DNA from: Sedimenticola thiotaurini
Lineage (GTDB): Bacteria; Pseudomonadota; Gammaproteobacteria; Chromatiales; Chromatiaceae
DNA: 64,000 nt
Assembly (NCBI GenBank): GCA_007713595.1
Contig: VMRY01000020.1
Span: forward strand, 1 to 64,000
Direction of reading: 5' to 3'
Under the pieces are notes generated by a model. The model was not told the origin of the DNA. It did not search any database and saw only the letters and a program-made list of their open reading frames with translations. Of the stretch, positions 27,633 to 37,374 are shown in pieces. How positions within the stretch are numbered: the stretch's first letter is position 1; the number at the start of each line of letters is the position of its first letter. The translations under genes were made by a program, and so were the position numbers.

Positions 27633-28748
27633 TTAGGCTATGTCCCGGGCGATTCGAAAGCCCACTCTGAGGTAGTGGTAGTGGGGCAGCAGTTTATTCC
27701 GGATTGCTGATCGGATACCGCTGGGTACGTTGTGCCATGAGCCTCCGCGTACGATGCGTTCGCGCAGGTCATCCGGATTGTTACCGGTTTTCAGTTCAAG
27801 ACCTGTATAGTTTTCATCGTAGATTGAACTGCACCACTCCCAAACATTGCCATGCATATCATGCAATCCCCAGGGGTTTGGGGGGAATTGGTCGACCGGC
27901 GTGGTTTTTCCGCGCGACTCACCTTTTTCACTTCCTGCGTAGGTGTAATTACCATCAAAATTGGCTTGATCAGTAGTGATCTGCTCTCCAGTCCAGAACG
28001 GGGTTTGAGTTCCTGCACGGCAGGCAAATTCCCATTCGGCCTCAGTTGGCAGGCGTACCTTGTGTTCGGTTCGCTTGGATAGCCAGTGGCAATACTCCAA
28101 AGCATTCCAATAAGTCACATTGATGACAGGTCTATTTTCTCTGCCCCAGGTATCATCAGGAGGTCGGGTGCGTCGAGTTTCGTCGCAGAAAATATCATAC
28201 ATAGCGAAAGTTACAGGCGATTTAAGTATTTCAAATCGCTCAACTTCAACAGGGTGCTGCAGCTCGTTGCTGAATCTGTCTTGTTCAGAAAGCGGGGAGC
28301 CCATTAGAAAGGTACCGCCGGCAATACCGACCCAATCACTTTCACGCAGACCATATTTCAGCAGTTTGGCCTGAATAGCCTTCTCTTTTTGAATGCTACG
28401 TTCAACGCTACGTTCTATCTGTGCCTGGGTAAGGCGTTGCTTTACCTGCTCCTCAATAATCTCCTTTATTTGCTGTTCTTTTGAAGCGAGTAAAACGGAT
28501 TCCTTGGTAGGTGATGAGGTATCCACTGCGTACAGCACACTGGGTGCCTTTTTCGCTGGTTGACTAACAGCAGTGCCACAGCGGTCACAAAAATTAGCTC
28601 TTGGTTGCAGATGTTTTCCACAGACACAGCAGTGGTTGTCGCGGCAGAGTGATTGACCGCATTGGGCACAGAAGAGTGCCTCAGGGTCCTCGATCTTATG
28701 GCTACAGTGCCGGCACTGCTTAAGTGCGTGATCGCTTTTTTGATTCAT
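27633..28748 (-). CDS. Zinc-ribbon protein with formylglycine-generating-enzyme-like (SUMF1) domain
   Basis: 371 residues. The N-terminal 60 residues carry three or more CxxC zinc-ribbon pairs (CRHCSHKI, CAQCGQSL, CVCGKHL, CDRCGTAV). After a helical linker comes a C-type-lectin-like FGE-sulfatase domain (about 135-371): GGTFLMGSPLSEQDRFSNEL, PTEAEWEFACRAGTQTPFW, HDMHGNVWEWCSS and a final RGGSWHNVPSGIRSAIRN. Such proteins often bind ligands or act in phosphorelay and pilus systems rather than activating sulfatases. It overlaps the FimX-like stop by one base (TAATG), so it is coupled to it. Confidence 0.85.
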   Translation of the reverse strand: MNQKSDHALKQCRHCSHKIEDPEALFCAQCGQSLCRDNHCCVCGKHLQPRANFCDRCGTAVSQPAKKAPSVLYAVDTSSPTKESVLLASKEQQIKEIIEEQVKQRLTQAQIERSVERSIQKEKAIQAKLLKYGLRESDWVGIAGGTFLMGSPLSEQDRFSNELQHPVEVERFEILKSPVTFAMYDIFCDETRRTRPPDDTWGRENRPVINVTYWNALEYCHWLSKRTEHKVRLPTEAEWEFACRAGTQTPFWTGEQITTDQANFDGNYTYAGSEKGESRGKTTPVDQFPPNPWGLHDMHGNVWEWCSSIYDENYTGLELKTGNNPDDLRERIVRGGSWHNVPSGIRSAIRNKLLPHYHYLRVGFRIARDIA

Positions 28749-30835
28749 TAGGCAGAGCTGAATTCATATGAGATATTTTCAGATGGCTCCTGTAAGAAGT
28801 AGCCTTGTATATAGTTGACGCCCACTGTCCAGAGAATGGCCAGGCTATTGGCATCTTCCACTCCCATAGCAATGGTTTTCACATTATGGCTTTTTGCCAA
28901 TGCATTCAGTTCGTTCAGGTAATCCTGGCGATCCTGTTTGGTAGCAAGATCTTCCATTAAATCGAAATCAAACTTCACGAAATCTACGGGCAGGTGTTTG
29001 AGCAGTGTCTCAGCCTTTGGTGCTGAGCCAAATTGATCTACCGCCAATAGGCATTTTATCTTTTTCAGTCCATCGATAAGTTTCTTGGCTGTCTGAATAT
29101 GATTGCGCAGGTCTTTGTCGCGTATCTGGAACGTGATCCAGGCTCCTTTTGCCTTGTACTTTCGCAGACAGTCGCAGATCCAGAGGAGAATACCCTCGTC
29201 TTCCAGAGCAGCACTGGATAGGCTGATGAAGAAGTTGACCTTTCTGCCCTCTTTGCGTTGCTCGGCCAGCTCCTCAATCGCCTTGTTGATCACCCAGCGA
29301 TCAACCTTGGCCATCTGCTCACCCTGTTTGGCGTGTTTGATGAAATAGTCCGGCAGGATCTCCTCGTTGTTTTTATCCAGCAGACGGGTAAGCACAGCAT
29401 AGTTTTCCCTGCTATCGCCTTGCAGGCTGACAATGGGTTGGTAAACGAGTCGGAATCGGTCATTCTCCAGGGCGTGTTCGATCAGCTGATTGATGCGTGC
29501 TTCATCGCCGGTATTATCCTCGCCATAGCTGGCTTGCATCTCACTGGCGTCATACAGTGAGATGGCATTGCCACCGTTATTTTTTGCCGATTCATAGGCA
29601 TGATAGGCTCGATTAATAAAGTCCTGGCTACTTGAGATGTCCTCACCCAGGAGGGTCACACCAATGCAGCAGGTGATATTGATTGTCTGGTAGATGTAAT
29701 CTTCAATGACCTGGCGAAGCTGCTCAGCCATTGCCTCGGCATCAGTGCTCTCGCTTGTGGCGCTGAGTATAGTGAAAGTGTGATCACCGAAGCGGGCGAG
29801 CAGATCTCCCTCATTTGTGTTGCTTAATAATATCTGTGCCAGCTCTTTCAGTAGGTTATCGCTTGCAATGATACCCAGGTCGGCGCGTATTTCACTGAGA
29901 TTGTCTATCACAATGTAGTAAAGTGAACAGCTCCCTCCAGATTCTTGCAAAGAAGCTATCTGCTGTTCCATCTTGCCCATGAAGTACTGGCGGTTGGCCA
30001 GGCCGGTCTGGCCATCCTGATTGCTTAGCAGTTCAATCGTCTGCTCAAGCTCTTTATTTTGTGAGTCATTCCTGATAACGATCTGTGTGCAGGGCTCACC
30101 ATCATAGGTGGCGGGTGAAAACTCCAGCTTTGCATCAAAGGTTTCACCTGCACTGTTCTGGCACTCAACCCTTAGCTCCTGTTTGTCATCGCCCAGGGTT
30201 TTAAGGAAGGCTTTGATGCTTTTGTGGTCTTTTGGTGAGACCATGTCCAGGATGGGGAGTCCTTCCAGTTCATCCAGGTTGACGTAGCCAAACATCTCCA
30301 GATACGTTGAATTGGCTTGCATGTGCATGCCTTCATGTATGTAGGCAATTGCGTCCTGGGAACTTGCTATCAATGTGGTACAGCGGGCTTCGGCTTCCTT
30401 CAACTTCTGTTGAGTGATGGCCAGCCGTTTGCGTATCTGTAGATCACCCGCTTCTCTTTTGATGACCAGTTGCAGGTGATCGGGATCATTGGCAGAAATG
30501 ATGTCTCTTGCACCATCCCGCATCGCTTGAAGAAGGGTTTCAGGGTCAATGTTCTGATCTTTGTAGAGAATTACGCAGGGTAGATCGGCAAAAGCAGATC
30601 GACACAATTTGGTTGTTGTCTCAAGCTGTTCTTTCTGCTCGGGCATAGAGAGCAGAATGAGGTCGGGCTGCTCACCATCGGTAACATCAAGCAGCTTCTC
30701 ATTATCAGATACGATTGTTGGGTGGATTACCAAGCCAGCATTACGGAGGGTGCTGATGTAGGACTCCGCCTCATTTAGAGAAGGCTCTATAACCAAGAGT
30801 CTTATCGGTATATCGCTTTCAAGATGTCCATTCAT
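28748..30835 (-). CDS. fimX: FimX-like REC-PAS-GGDEF-EAL protein with degenerate catalytic motifs
   Basis: About 695 residues, the size of FimX. In order: degenerate receiver (about 10-130, RLLVIEPSLNEAESYI), PAS (about 150-260), GGDEF (about 270-430) with FGDHT in place of GGDEF, and EAL (about 450-690) with YAVLTRLLD in place of EAL and AVDQFGS instead of DDFGTG. Loss of catalytic residues suggests a c-di-GMP receptor and not an enzyme. FimX controls type IV pilus assembly and twitching. Neighbours are a PilZ-like and a zinc-ribbon/FGE protein. ATG 30835 is preferred to the TTG at 30844. Confidence 0.82.
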   Translation of the reverse strand: MNGHLESDIPIRLLVIEPSLNEAESYISTLRNAGLVIHPTIVSDNEKLLDVTDGEQPDLILLSMPEQKEQLETTTKLCRSAFADLPCVILYKDQNIDPETLLQAMRDGARDIISANDPDHLQLVIKREAGDLQIRKRLAITQQKLKEAEARCTTLIASSQDAIAYIHEGMHMQANSTYLEMFGYVNLDELEGLPILDMVSPKDHKSIKAFLKTLGDDKQELRVECQNSAGETFDAKLEFSPATYDGEPCTQIVIRNDSQNKELEQTIELLSNQDGQTGLANRQYFMGKMEQQIASLQESGGSCSLYYIVIDNLSEIRADLGIIASDNLLKELAQILLSNTNEGDLLARFGDHTFTILSATSESTDAEAMAEQLRQVIEDYIYQTINITCCIGVTLLGEDISSSQDFINRAYHAYESAKNNGGNAISLYDASEMQASYGEDNTGDEARINQLIEHALENDRFRLVYQPIVSLQGDSRENYAVLTRLLDKNNEEILPDYFIKHAKQGEQMAKVDRWVINKAIEELAEQRKEGRKVNFFISLSSAALEDEGILLWICDCLRKYKAKGAWITFQIRDKDLRNHIQTAKKLIDGLKKIKCLLAVDQFGSAPKAETLLKHLPVDFVKFDFDLMEDLATKQDRQDYLNELNALAKSHNVKTIAMGVEDANSLAILWTVGVNYIQGYFLQEPSENISYEFSSA

Positions 30836-30888
30836 AAGTGGCAACTATCCAAAGGTATCGTCTTTGTGATTTGGCAATGTAGCAAGTT

Positions 30889-32715
30889 TTAAAGTTCAGA
30901 CCAGATGTTTTCAAAGTCTTCATCATTGGTCTCTCGTTGCTTGGTCTCGTCTCCCGGTTGGGGATGGAGATAGGTAAACTGAAAATGTGCAAACGCACCA
31001 GTAGTCTCCAGCAGGCGAGTGAGTTTTCCTTTTTGCCTGGTATTTCCTGATCGTATCATTATTGCATCTTCTACCTTAAAGGGCAGTGTCGGGAGAATCA
31101 GGCTGGCGGGTTTTTCTGAAGACTTCAGCTCAGGCAAGAGCAGCCCTTTTTGTGGTATGGCGCTGGGATTGTCGCTGTTTAGCTGATCTACATCGACCGC
31201 AGAGGCGTTGGGTGAGATCATCTGCATGCCAAGTTGTAATCCTTGGCCAGGTATATTTTTCATCCATCGGCTGATGCCAATACCAAACTGATTTTTATTA
31301 CTTGCGGACTGTATGCCTATAACTTCACCAATTTTTATTTTTGGTGCATTGAAGCCCTGCCAGTTGATGCAATAGCCACCGGCGCTTTCATTAATGGTCT
31401 TACATGCGAATGTTTCGAATTGCCGTTCGGTCTGATTGGTCGCCCAGGTTGGCGCACCCATATTACCAAAACCGGCTTCGTCAAAACTGCTCGCTACAAT
31501 TGTCTCCTGAATGGAATCGTCAAATCCATCGAGTGTGAGTTTTTGCTCAGAAACGGTATACAGAGACTGATTAAGGGCCTTACCCTCTTTATGGTCAACC
31601 CAGTCCAGGTCCTTATCGGGTAACTGTTCTTCTAGCGGCTCTGTTGGGTTTTTATCGGGAGTTAGGAGTGCATGTGTGGCGGTAATTCCTACAGCAATTT
31701 TTAATTCGAAATTCAGTTTGGTGCGTACGAACTCCCGCTTTGGGGCAGAGCTCAAGACCTGGATCAACTGCCGCAAGAGATGAGCTGATGGTTGTTTACC
31801 TGCCGGATTGATTTCGCTACGTTGGTGTTCTTGCGGCAAACTGTCGAATGACTCACGCAGGAATTGAACCAAAGGTTGGGTGCTCAGTATGCGATAGCGT
31901 TGACTCAGCTCTTTGTCCTGGAGGGCGCAGTGAATTGGGGGGGTGTCAGCCGCGAGCCGAGCGACAAAATGGTTTTGTGTCAGTGCGGTGTCAGAAGGAG
32001 CTTCCAGTGTGGTCAGCTTCTCCCATGCTTCAAGTGATTCATGCAAATAAGCTATTTCACGCTGACGCATACGATAGGGCACGCAGATAGAAAAGAGCAG
32101 CACCTGTTTATACAGGCCTTCGATGGTGCTGATTGATGCTTCATCTTTTCCATCTTTAATCGGAAGGGTGTGAATTTTGTTCTGCTCTGCATAAGCGTAG
32201 AGCAGGTGCATCTCCTTCCATACCGTCTGAGGAACCGGATCATAGACAATGGTGGAGTGGTAGAACACCATCGAGAGGTAGCGAATTACTCGGTGAATGG
32301 CAATAATCAGCAGTTTACGGTCAAACTTCCCTGAACTGCCGGAGATCATGTTTTCGATGAAGATTTTGTAAGAGAGCGCCAGTTCGGTATAGAGCTCTCT
32401 GTTTAATACGGCAATCTTTCGATTTTTAGCTGAAAGAGGAAAAGGAACATCATAGTAGTGCTTGTGCAGATTTTCCGATATATAGCTGATCGGGCGTCGG
32501 AACAACTCAGCGGCTTTAATGCGATTGAGGTTGGGGATATCCAACCGGTTGAATTCGACTATTGTCTTAAATACCTGCCTGGAGGTTTCCCCCACATTTG
32601 CCATCGGTAACGCCCCTACCCAGCTGGCAACCTCCTTTGGGTTTAACAGCATGGAACCTGCGGGCGCAGACGTGCGCTCAGGTAATTTAAAACCGAGAGT
32701 GTTCTGTATCTCCAT
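30889..32715 (-). CDS. Large cytoplasmic protein with C-terminal PilZ-like domain
   Basis: 608 residues without signal peptide or membrane helices. The first 230 residues are helical (VFKTIVEFNRLDIPNLNRI, ISYISENLHKHYYDVPFPL). The last 190 contain a PilZ-like beta-barrel pattern: INESAGGYCINWQGF, IKIGEVIGIQSASNKNQFGI and GISRWMKNIPGQGLQLGMQM. The usual RxxxR and (D/N)xSxxG c-di-GMP motif is only partly seen (NESAGG). Located just before FimX in the same operon, it may be its partner in pilus control. Domain assignment is moderate. Confidence 0.65.
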   Translation of the reverse strand: MEIQNTLGFKLPERTSAPAGSMLLNPKEVASWVGALPMANVGETSRQVFKTIVEFNRLDIPNLNRIKAAELFRRPISYISENLHKHYYDVPFPLSAKNRKIAVLNRELYTELALSYKIFIENMISGSSGKFDRKLLIIAIHRVIRYLSMVFYHSTIVYDPVPQTVWKEMHLLYAYAEQNKIHTLPIKDGKDEASISTIEGLYKQVLLFSICVPYRMRQREIAYLHESLEAWEKLTTLEAPSDTALTQNHFVARLAADTPPIHCALQDKELSQRYRILSTQPLVQFLRESFDSLPQEHQRSEINPAGKQPSAHLLRQLIQVLSSAPKREFVRTKLNFELKIAVGITATHALLTPDKNPTEPLEEQLPDKDLDWVDHKEGKALNQSLYTVSEQKLTLDGFDDSIQETIVASSFDEAGFGNMGAPTWATNQTERQFETFACKTINESAGGYCINWQGFNAPKIKIGEVIGIQSASNKNQFGIGISRWMKNIPGQGLQLGMQMISPNASAVDVDQLNSDNPSAIPQKGLLLPELKSSEKPASLILPTLPFKVEDAIMIRSGNTRQKGKLTRLLETTGAFAHFQFTYLHPQPGDETKQRETNDEDFENIWSEL

Positions 32716-32871
32716 GAAATCGTTACAATCCTGACCTAGAGAATCAGCAGCTACAGGCTGCGCCTAAATTATACATAATTGTTATCGGCAGGATACGATC
32801 GTACTATAGTAATATTTTGATTGTAAGCAGGTTTCTGCCTTCAGACAGAGGCCTTGAGTGATCTCCCTGGT

Positions 32872-33879
32872 TCAGAAAACTGGCTGTTTTGCACCCAACC
32901 CGGGCTCTTCCCGGACCCATTTTGGCATCAGATAACCAGGCAGTCTGTTTCGCAGAGCCTCCTGAAGCTGCTGCGCCTGTTTTTGTCCTGCTTCAAAATG
33001 TGCTGCACCCGCGACCTTGTCCAGTAGATGCAGGTAATAGGGCAGTACACCAGCCTCAAAAAGGGTATAACTCAGATCAACCAGGGCCGGGAGGGTGTCA
33101 TTGACACCTTTCAGTAGAACAGACTGATTAAGCAGGGTGACTCCAGCCTGACTCAATCGTGTCAACGCTGTGGCCAGGGCGGGGGTTATCTCTTTGGCGT
33201 GATTGATATGCAGCACCATGACACTCTTCAGGTGGCCAGAAGTTATCCACCTGACTAGCTCGTCAGTGAGCCTCGATGGGATGACAACCGGCAGCCGCGT
33301 GTGAATACGAAGCCGTTTCAGGTGTGGCATTTTGTTGAGCCGTGTAACCAGTTCCGCCAATCTGCCATCGGACAGGGTCAGTGGGTCGCCGCCACTCAGT
33401 ATAATCTCGTCAATATCTTCAGCTCTGGCGATATAGGTCAGTGCCTGCTGCCACCGATCCCGATAGACGGTTGTCTCCTGGTAGGGGAAATGCTTACGAA
33501 AACAGTAACGGCAATTCACCGCACAACTGCCACTGGCAATCAGCAGCAGGCGTCCGTGGTATTTATGCAGAACTCCGGGGACTATGGCCGTATCAAGATC
33601 TCCAACGGGATCAGCAATAAACCCTTCAACAGTTTCCCCTTCAGCAGCAATGGGCAGTACCTGGCGTAGCAGGGGGTCTGTTGGATCACCCTTCGTAATA
33701 AGAGCCGCAAACTCGCGCGGTACTTTGAGTCCGAACTGCATGGCACTGGAGCGTGCAGCTGGCAATAAATTGCTATCCAGTTCAAGGTAATCAAGGAACT
33801 CCTCAACATCGGTAAAAGCCGCTGCAAGGGCTTGTTGCCACAGGGGAGTCTGACATACAGGCTCTATTCGATGTATCAT
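32872..33879 (-). CDS. epmB: EF-P beta-lysylation protein EpmB (lysine 2,3-aminomutase)
   Basis: 335 residues beginning [18 protein letters not shown], the normal EpmB start. The radical-SAM triad [15 protein letters not shown] is present, with the PLP lysine region GAAHFEAG near the C-terminus and [18 protein letters not shown]. It converts L-alpha-lysine to (R)-beta-lysine, which EpmA attaches to EF-P. It is divergent from efp; the start codons are about 35 bases apart, so the promoters must overlap or lie in the other gene. Confidence 0.95.
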   Translation of the reverse strand: MIHRIEPVCQTPLWQQALAAAFTDVEEFLDYLELDSNLLPAARSSAMQFGLKVPREFAALITKGDPTDPLLRQVLPIAAEGETVEGFIADPVGDLDTAIVPGVLHKYHGRLLLIASGSCAVNCRYCFRKHFPYQETTVYRDRWQQALTYIARAEDIDEIILSGGDPLTLSDGRLAELVTRLNKMPHLKRLRIHTRLPVVIPSRLTDELVRWITSGHLKSVMVLHINHAKEITPALATALTRLSQAGVTLLNQSVLLKGVNDTLPALVDLSYTLFEAGVLPYYLHLLDKVAGAAHFEAGQKQAQQLQEALRNRLPGYLMPKWVREEPGLGAKQPVF

Positions 33880-33913
33880 GCGCGTTTCCAGTCGGTTGTT
33901 TGGTGAGGACAAG

Positions 33914-34486
33914 ATGGCAACGTATAGTACCAGTGAGTTCAAGGGTGGACTAAAGCTAATGCTTGATGGCGACCCCTGCTCTATTATTGAAAACGAATTT
34001 GTGAAGCCTGGCAAAGGCCAGGCGTTCAATCGGGTAAGAATCCGCAATCTTAAGACCGGACGCGTTATTGAGCGGACCTTTAAGTCTGGCGAGACTGTCG
34101 AGGCCGCCGATGTCCTGGAAGTCGAACTGCAGTATCTCTACAGCGATGGCGAGTTCTGGCACTTCATGCATCCTGAGTCGTTTGAGCAGATCAGTGCTGA
34201 CAAGAGTGCGGTTGGCGAGTCTGTCAAGTGGTTGAAAGATCAGGATATGTGTACTGTTACCCTGTGGAATGGCAGTCCGATCATCGTTGAAGTCCCCAAT
34301 TTTGTGACCCTGACTATTACGGAAACTGATCCCGGCCTGAAGGGTGATACTTCTGGCGGTGGTGGTAAGCCGGCAACGCTTGAGACCGGTGCAGTAGTAC
34401 GTGTGCCGCTGTTTGTGCAGACGGGCGAGCTGATAAAGGTGGATACCCGCTCCGGTGAATACGTCTCCCGGGCCAAAGAAGAGTAA
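33914..34486 (+). CDS. efp: Elongation factor P
   Basis: 190 residues starting [20 protein letters not shown]. Domain I has the modification loop [17 protein letters not shown], with the lysine in PGKGQ that receives beta-lysine. OB domains follow, ending [18 protein letters not shown] relieves ribosome stalling at polyproline. The presence of epmA and epmB beside it confirms the beta-lysine route. Starting at 33914 fits both the family N-terminus and the GTGAGGAC ribosome site. Confidence 0.97.
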   Translation: MATYSTSEFKGGLKLMLDGDPCSIIENEFVKPGKGQAFNRVRIRNLKTGRVIERTFKSGETVEAADVLEVELQYLYSDGEFWHFMHPESFEQISADKSAVGESVKWLKDQDMCTVTLWNGSPIIVEVPNFVTLTITETDPGLKGDTSGGGGKPATLETGAVVRVPLFVQTGELIKVDTRSGEYVSRAKEE

Positions 34487-34514
34487 TCTCGCCAAGTTGA
34501 GGCATTCAGAGGAA

Positions 34515-35486
34515 GTGGATAGCTGGCGTCCTATGGCATCAATTGAGATGCTTAGGACGCGTGCACAGCTGTTGGCTGATATCAGGGGTTTCTTTCGAGC
34601 GCGTGAGGTTCTGGAGGTGGATACGCCTGTCTGTTCCCGCCATGGCACGACCGATCCGGCTATCGAAAGCCTCTCCGTCCGCTATACAGGGCCAGGTGCA
34701 CCAGCAGGTGCGCCCCTCTATCTACACACCTCTCCTGAATTTGCAATGAAGCGGCTGCTGGCGGCTGATTCCGGGCCTATCTACCAGATCTGCAAGGTGT
34801 TTCGGGATGGCGAATCGGGACGGAGGCACAATCCCGAGTTCACCCTGTTAGAGTGGTATCGGCCCGGGTTCGATCACCATCAATTAATGGATGAGGTCGA
34901 GCAGCTGATTTTGAGCCTGTTGCCCACAGCCGGGCCAATCAGCAAAGTCACTTATCAGGCACTGTTTAAACAGCACTTGCAGCTGGATCCTCATCTGGCC
35001 ACTTCAGCAGAGCTTCGCGCGTGCGCCTTGGAGCACGATACAGCGGGCTTTGAGCACCTGGAACTGCCGAACCGGGACGCTTGGCTGGATATCCTGATGA
35101 CACACTGCATAGAGCCTAAAATCGGTCCCGGGCTCTGTTTTGTCTATGACTACCCAGCCAGTCAGGCGGCACTCGCACGGATTCGCCCTGGACCTCCTGC
35201 TGTCGCTGAGCGATTTGAACTCTATATGGATGGTGTCGAGGTAGCGAATGGCTTCCATGAATTGACGGACGCCGCTGAGCAGCAGGGTAGATTTGAGCAG
35301 GATCTGCGCCAGCGAGCTGTGTCAGCGCAACCGTTAATTCCCCTGGATCAGCATCTTATCGCGGCACTGGAACATGGTATCCCTGACTGTTCTGGCGTCG
35401 CCCTGGGTATTGATCGCCTGCTGATGCAGATAACCGGTACAACCCATATTGAGTCGGTGATTGCCTTTCCCCTGGGGCGGGCGTAA
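34515..35486 (+). CDS. epmA: EF-P--(R)-beta-lysine ligase
   Basis: About 323 residues, a truncated lysyl-tRNA-synthetase-like enzyme (GenX/PoxA) without anticodon domain. Class II motifs: motif 2 FRDGESGRRHNPEFTLLEWY and motif 3 GVALGIDRLLMQITG. It attaches (R)-beta-lysine to the EF-P lysine. The family N-terminus (SWQPSASIPNLL type) aligns with DSWRPMASIEMLR, which requires a start before the first ATG; GTG 34515 is chosen, TTG 34497 is possible, ATG 34533 would cut the conserved end. The gene lies just behind efp. Confidence 0.93.
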   Translation: MDSWRPMASIEMLRTRAQLLADIRGFFRAREVLEVDTPVCSRHGTTDPAIESLSVRYTGPGAPAGAPLYLHTSPEFAMKRLLAADSGPIYQICKVFRDGESGRRHNPEFTLLEWYRPGFDHHQLMDEVEQLILSLLPTAGPISKVTYQALFKQHLQLDPHLATSAELRACALEHDTAGFEHLELPNRDAWLDILMTHCIEPKIGPGLCFVYDYPASQAALARIRPGPPAVAERFELYMDGVEVANGFHELTDAAEQQGRFEQDLRQRAVSAQPLIPLDQHLIAALEHGIPDCSGVALGIDRLLMQITGTTHIESVIAFPLGRA

Positions 35487-35492
35487 CGCAGG

Positions 35493-36398
35493 CTAATCCA
35501 GCAGTGTGGCAATCTCCTGCCCCATCTCAACCTGGCTGTCTGCTTTCAATCCGCTCACCCATTCAATTTGATTCTTTTCAAATAGCAAAACCACGGTTGA
35601 GCCCATATTGAATCGTCCCATCTCCTGACCTTTTTCAAGATTTACCGAATCCCTGGTCGACTCCTCGCCATACTGCCACTGATTAATACGTCGGCTGGCC
35701 GGGGCGACTGTCCCAGCCCAGACGGTATCCATACTGGCAACAAAAATAGCCCCTACCATGATCACAGCCATTGGACCGTTATCGGTACTGAACAGGTTAA
35801 CCAGGCGTTCATTGCGGCTGAACAGCCGGGGCACGACACGGGTAGTAGAGGGACTGACGCTGAATAGCCTGCCCGGTATATGCAGCATCTTGTGTAACTT
35901 GCCAGCGAGCGGCATATGGATACGGTGATAATCTCTGGGAGAGAGATAGATGGTTGCAAAGTGCCCATCGTTGAATTTTTCACACCAGTTGGTATCCGCA
36001 CCAAGCAGTTCGCTCAATGTGTAGCTTTGTCCTTTTGCCTGGAATAGACGCCCATCCTGAATACGGCCAACTTGGCTGATCGTGCCATCAACTGGTGACA
36101 GGACCGCATCATCGGCCTCATTGATAGGCCGGGCTGATGGATCGAGGGCTCTGGTAAAAAAAGCATTGAAACTGGCATAACGCTCGGGGTTTTTCTCCAG
36201 TGCCAACTGCATGTCGATCTTATAAAGCTTGATGGCGCCTTGTATCAGACGATCTTTCAGTGGTGGCCACTCAATTCGGGTCAACCAATGCATGCCTTGC
36301 GACAGGAGGTGATGGGGGAGGAGATAAAGCAGCAGAGCGAATAGCTTATCGAGCAGGCTGGCATCTTTGCCCGTGCCCTGAATATCGGCATGATTCAT
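35493..36398 (-). CDS. psd: Phosphatidylserine decarboxylase proenzyme
   Basis: 301 residues, the type I bacterial form. It makes phosphatidylethanolamine at the inner membrane. The self-cleavage site is in FNMGSTVVLLF (Gly-Ser bond, pyruvoyl serine), and the conserved LSPRDYHRIHMPLAGKL and AVLSPVDGTIS are present. It converges with epmA with only six bases between the stops. The epmA-psd neighbourhood is common in gammaproteobacteria. Confidence 0.96.
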   Translation of the reverse strand: MNHADIQGTGKDASLLDKLFALLLYLLPHHLLSQGMHWLTRIEWPPLKDRLIQGAIKLYKIDMQLALEKNPERYASFNAFFTRALDPSARPINEADDAVLSPVDGTISQVGRIQDGRLFQAKGQSYTLSELLGADTNWCEKFNDGHFATIYLSPRDYHRIHMPLAGKLHKMLHIPGRLFSVSPSTTRVVPRLFSRNERLVNLFSTDNGPMAVIMVGAIFVASMDTVWAGTVAPASRRINQWQYGEESTRDSVNLEKGQEMGRFNMGSTVVLLFEKNQIEWVSGLKADSQVEMGQEIATLLD

Positions 36399-36473
36399 TC
36401 AAAAAGGTCCGTAATGTGTCGGATATTCGAATAGATACTACCGATATCAGACTTGCAGGTAAATCAAACAATC

Positions 36474-37289
36474 TCAGTCGACGGGAGTATCCTGGCGATT
36501 GCCCCAGTCTGACCATGAGCCTGGATAGCCCTTGACCCGGGGAAAGCCCAATGACTTGAGCATGATATAGGTGAGCGAAGAGCGGTGATGGGTATGGCAA
36601 TAGGTGACCAGCTGCTGATCCTTGGTGAGACCAAGCTTGCTGAGTAGGCCCTCCAACTCAGACTGACTCTTCAGGCGCAGATTGCGCTGCTGATCGAGCG
36701 CCAGCATCCAGTCCATATTGACTGCCCCGGGGATATGTCCGCCCCGTTCTGCGAAGCGTTTGTTGCCGTTGTACTCATCTGGCGTGCGAGCATCCAGTAG
36801 ACCCAATGTTCCATCCTGCAGATGCTCCATGATGTATTCTGCAGTTGCTACAGGTGTCTCTGTTGGTTTTGCATGGAACACTTTTGGTACGGGTGGAGTG
36901 ACTGCTTGTTCGACCGGATGGCCTTCATTGGCCCAGGCATGCAGTCCGCCATTCAGCAGAGAGAATCCAGTGTGCCCCATAGCCTCCAGTGTCCAGAGCA
37001 GTCGGCCGGCCTTGCCGCCGCCCTCGTCATCATAGGCAACAACATGGATTGTGTCGTCAATGCCGATGTCAGAGAAGCATTTCTCCAGCAAGGCAGGTTC
37101 AGGCAGCAGCCCCATAGCGGGTTTACGTATGCCAATGATCTGTCCGTAGTCGAGGTAGACCGCCCCTGGGATATGAATTTGGGCATAGGTTGAGGGTTTG
37201 GTCATATCAACAACCAGTAAATGACTCTCTTCCAAGAGGGGTTCGAGCATCGCCGGTTCGATAATTAATGGCAGATCCAGTTTGTTCAT
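36474..37289 (-). CDS. Tandem-rhodanese sulfurtransferase
   Basis: 271 residues with two rhodanese domains (about 10-130 inactive, 150-270 active). The active-site loop is YCHTHHRSS, with the catalytic Cys after QLVTY. The loop CHTHHRS is closer to thiosulfate sulfurtransferase than to mercaptopyruvate sulfurtransferase (CGSGVTA type). No signal peptide, so cytoplasmic. It may provide persulfide sulfur. It lies 75 bases upstream of psd in the same direction. Confidence 0.9.
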   Translation of the reverse strand: MNKLDLPLIIEPAMLEPLLEESHLLVVDMTKPSTYAQIHIPGAVYLDYGQIIGIRKPAMGLLPEPALLEKCFSDIGIDDTIHVVAYDDEGGGKAGRLLWTLEAMGHTGFSLLNGGLHAWANEGHPVEQAVTPPVPKVFHAKPTETPVATAEYIMEHLQDGTLGLLDARTPDEYNGNKRFAERGGHIPGAVNMDWMLALDQQRNLRLKSQSELEGLLSKLGLTKDQQLVTYCHTHHRSSLTYIMLKSLGFPRVKGYPGSWSDWGNRQDTPVD

Positions 37290-37374
37290 GTTCGTCTGTC
37301 CAGTTAAGCCGTGCTAATGACAACAGATGGTGGCATTTATGGGGCTTTCAAGGGAGTGGGCCACTGCTAAGGGT

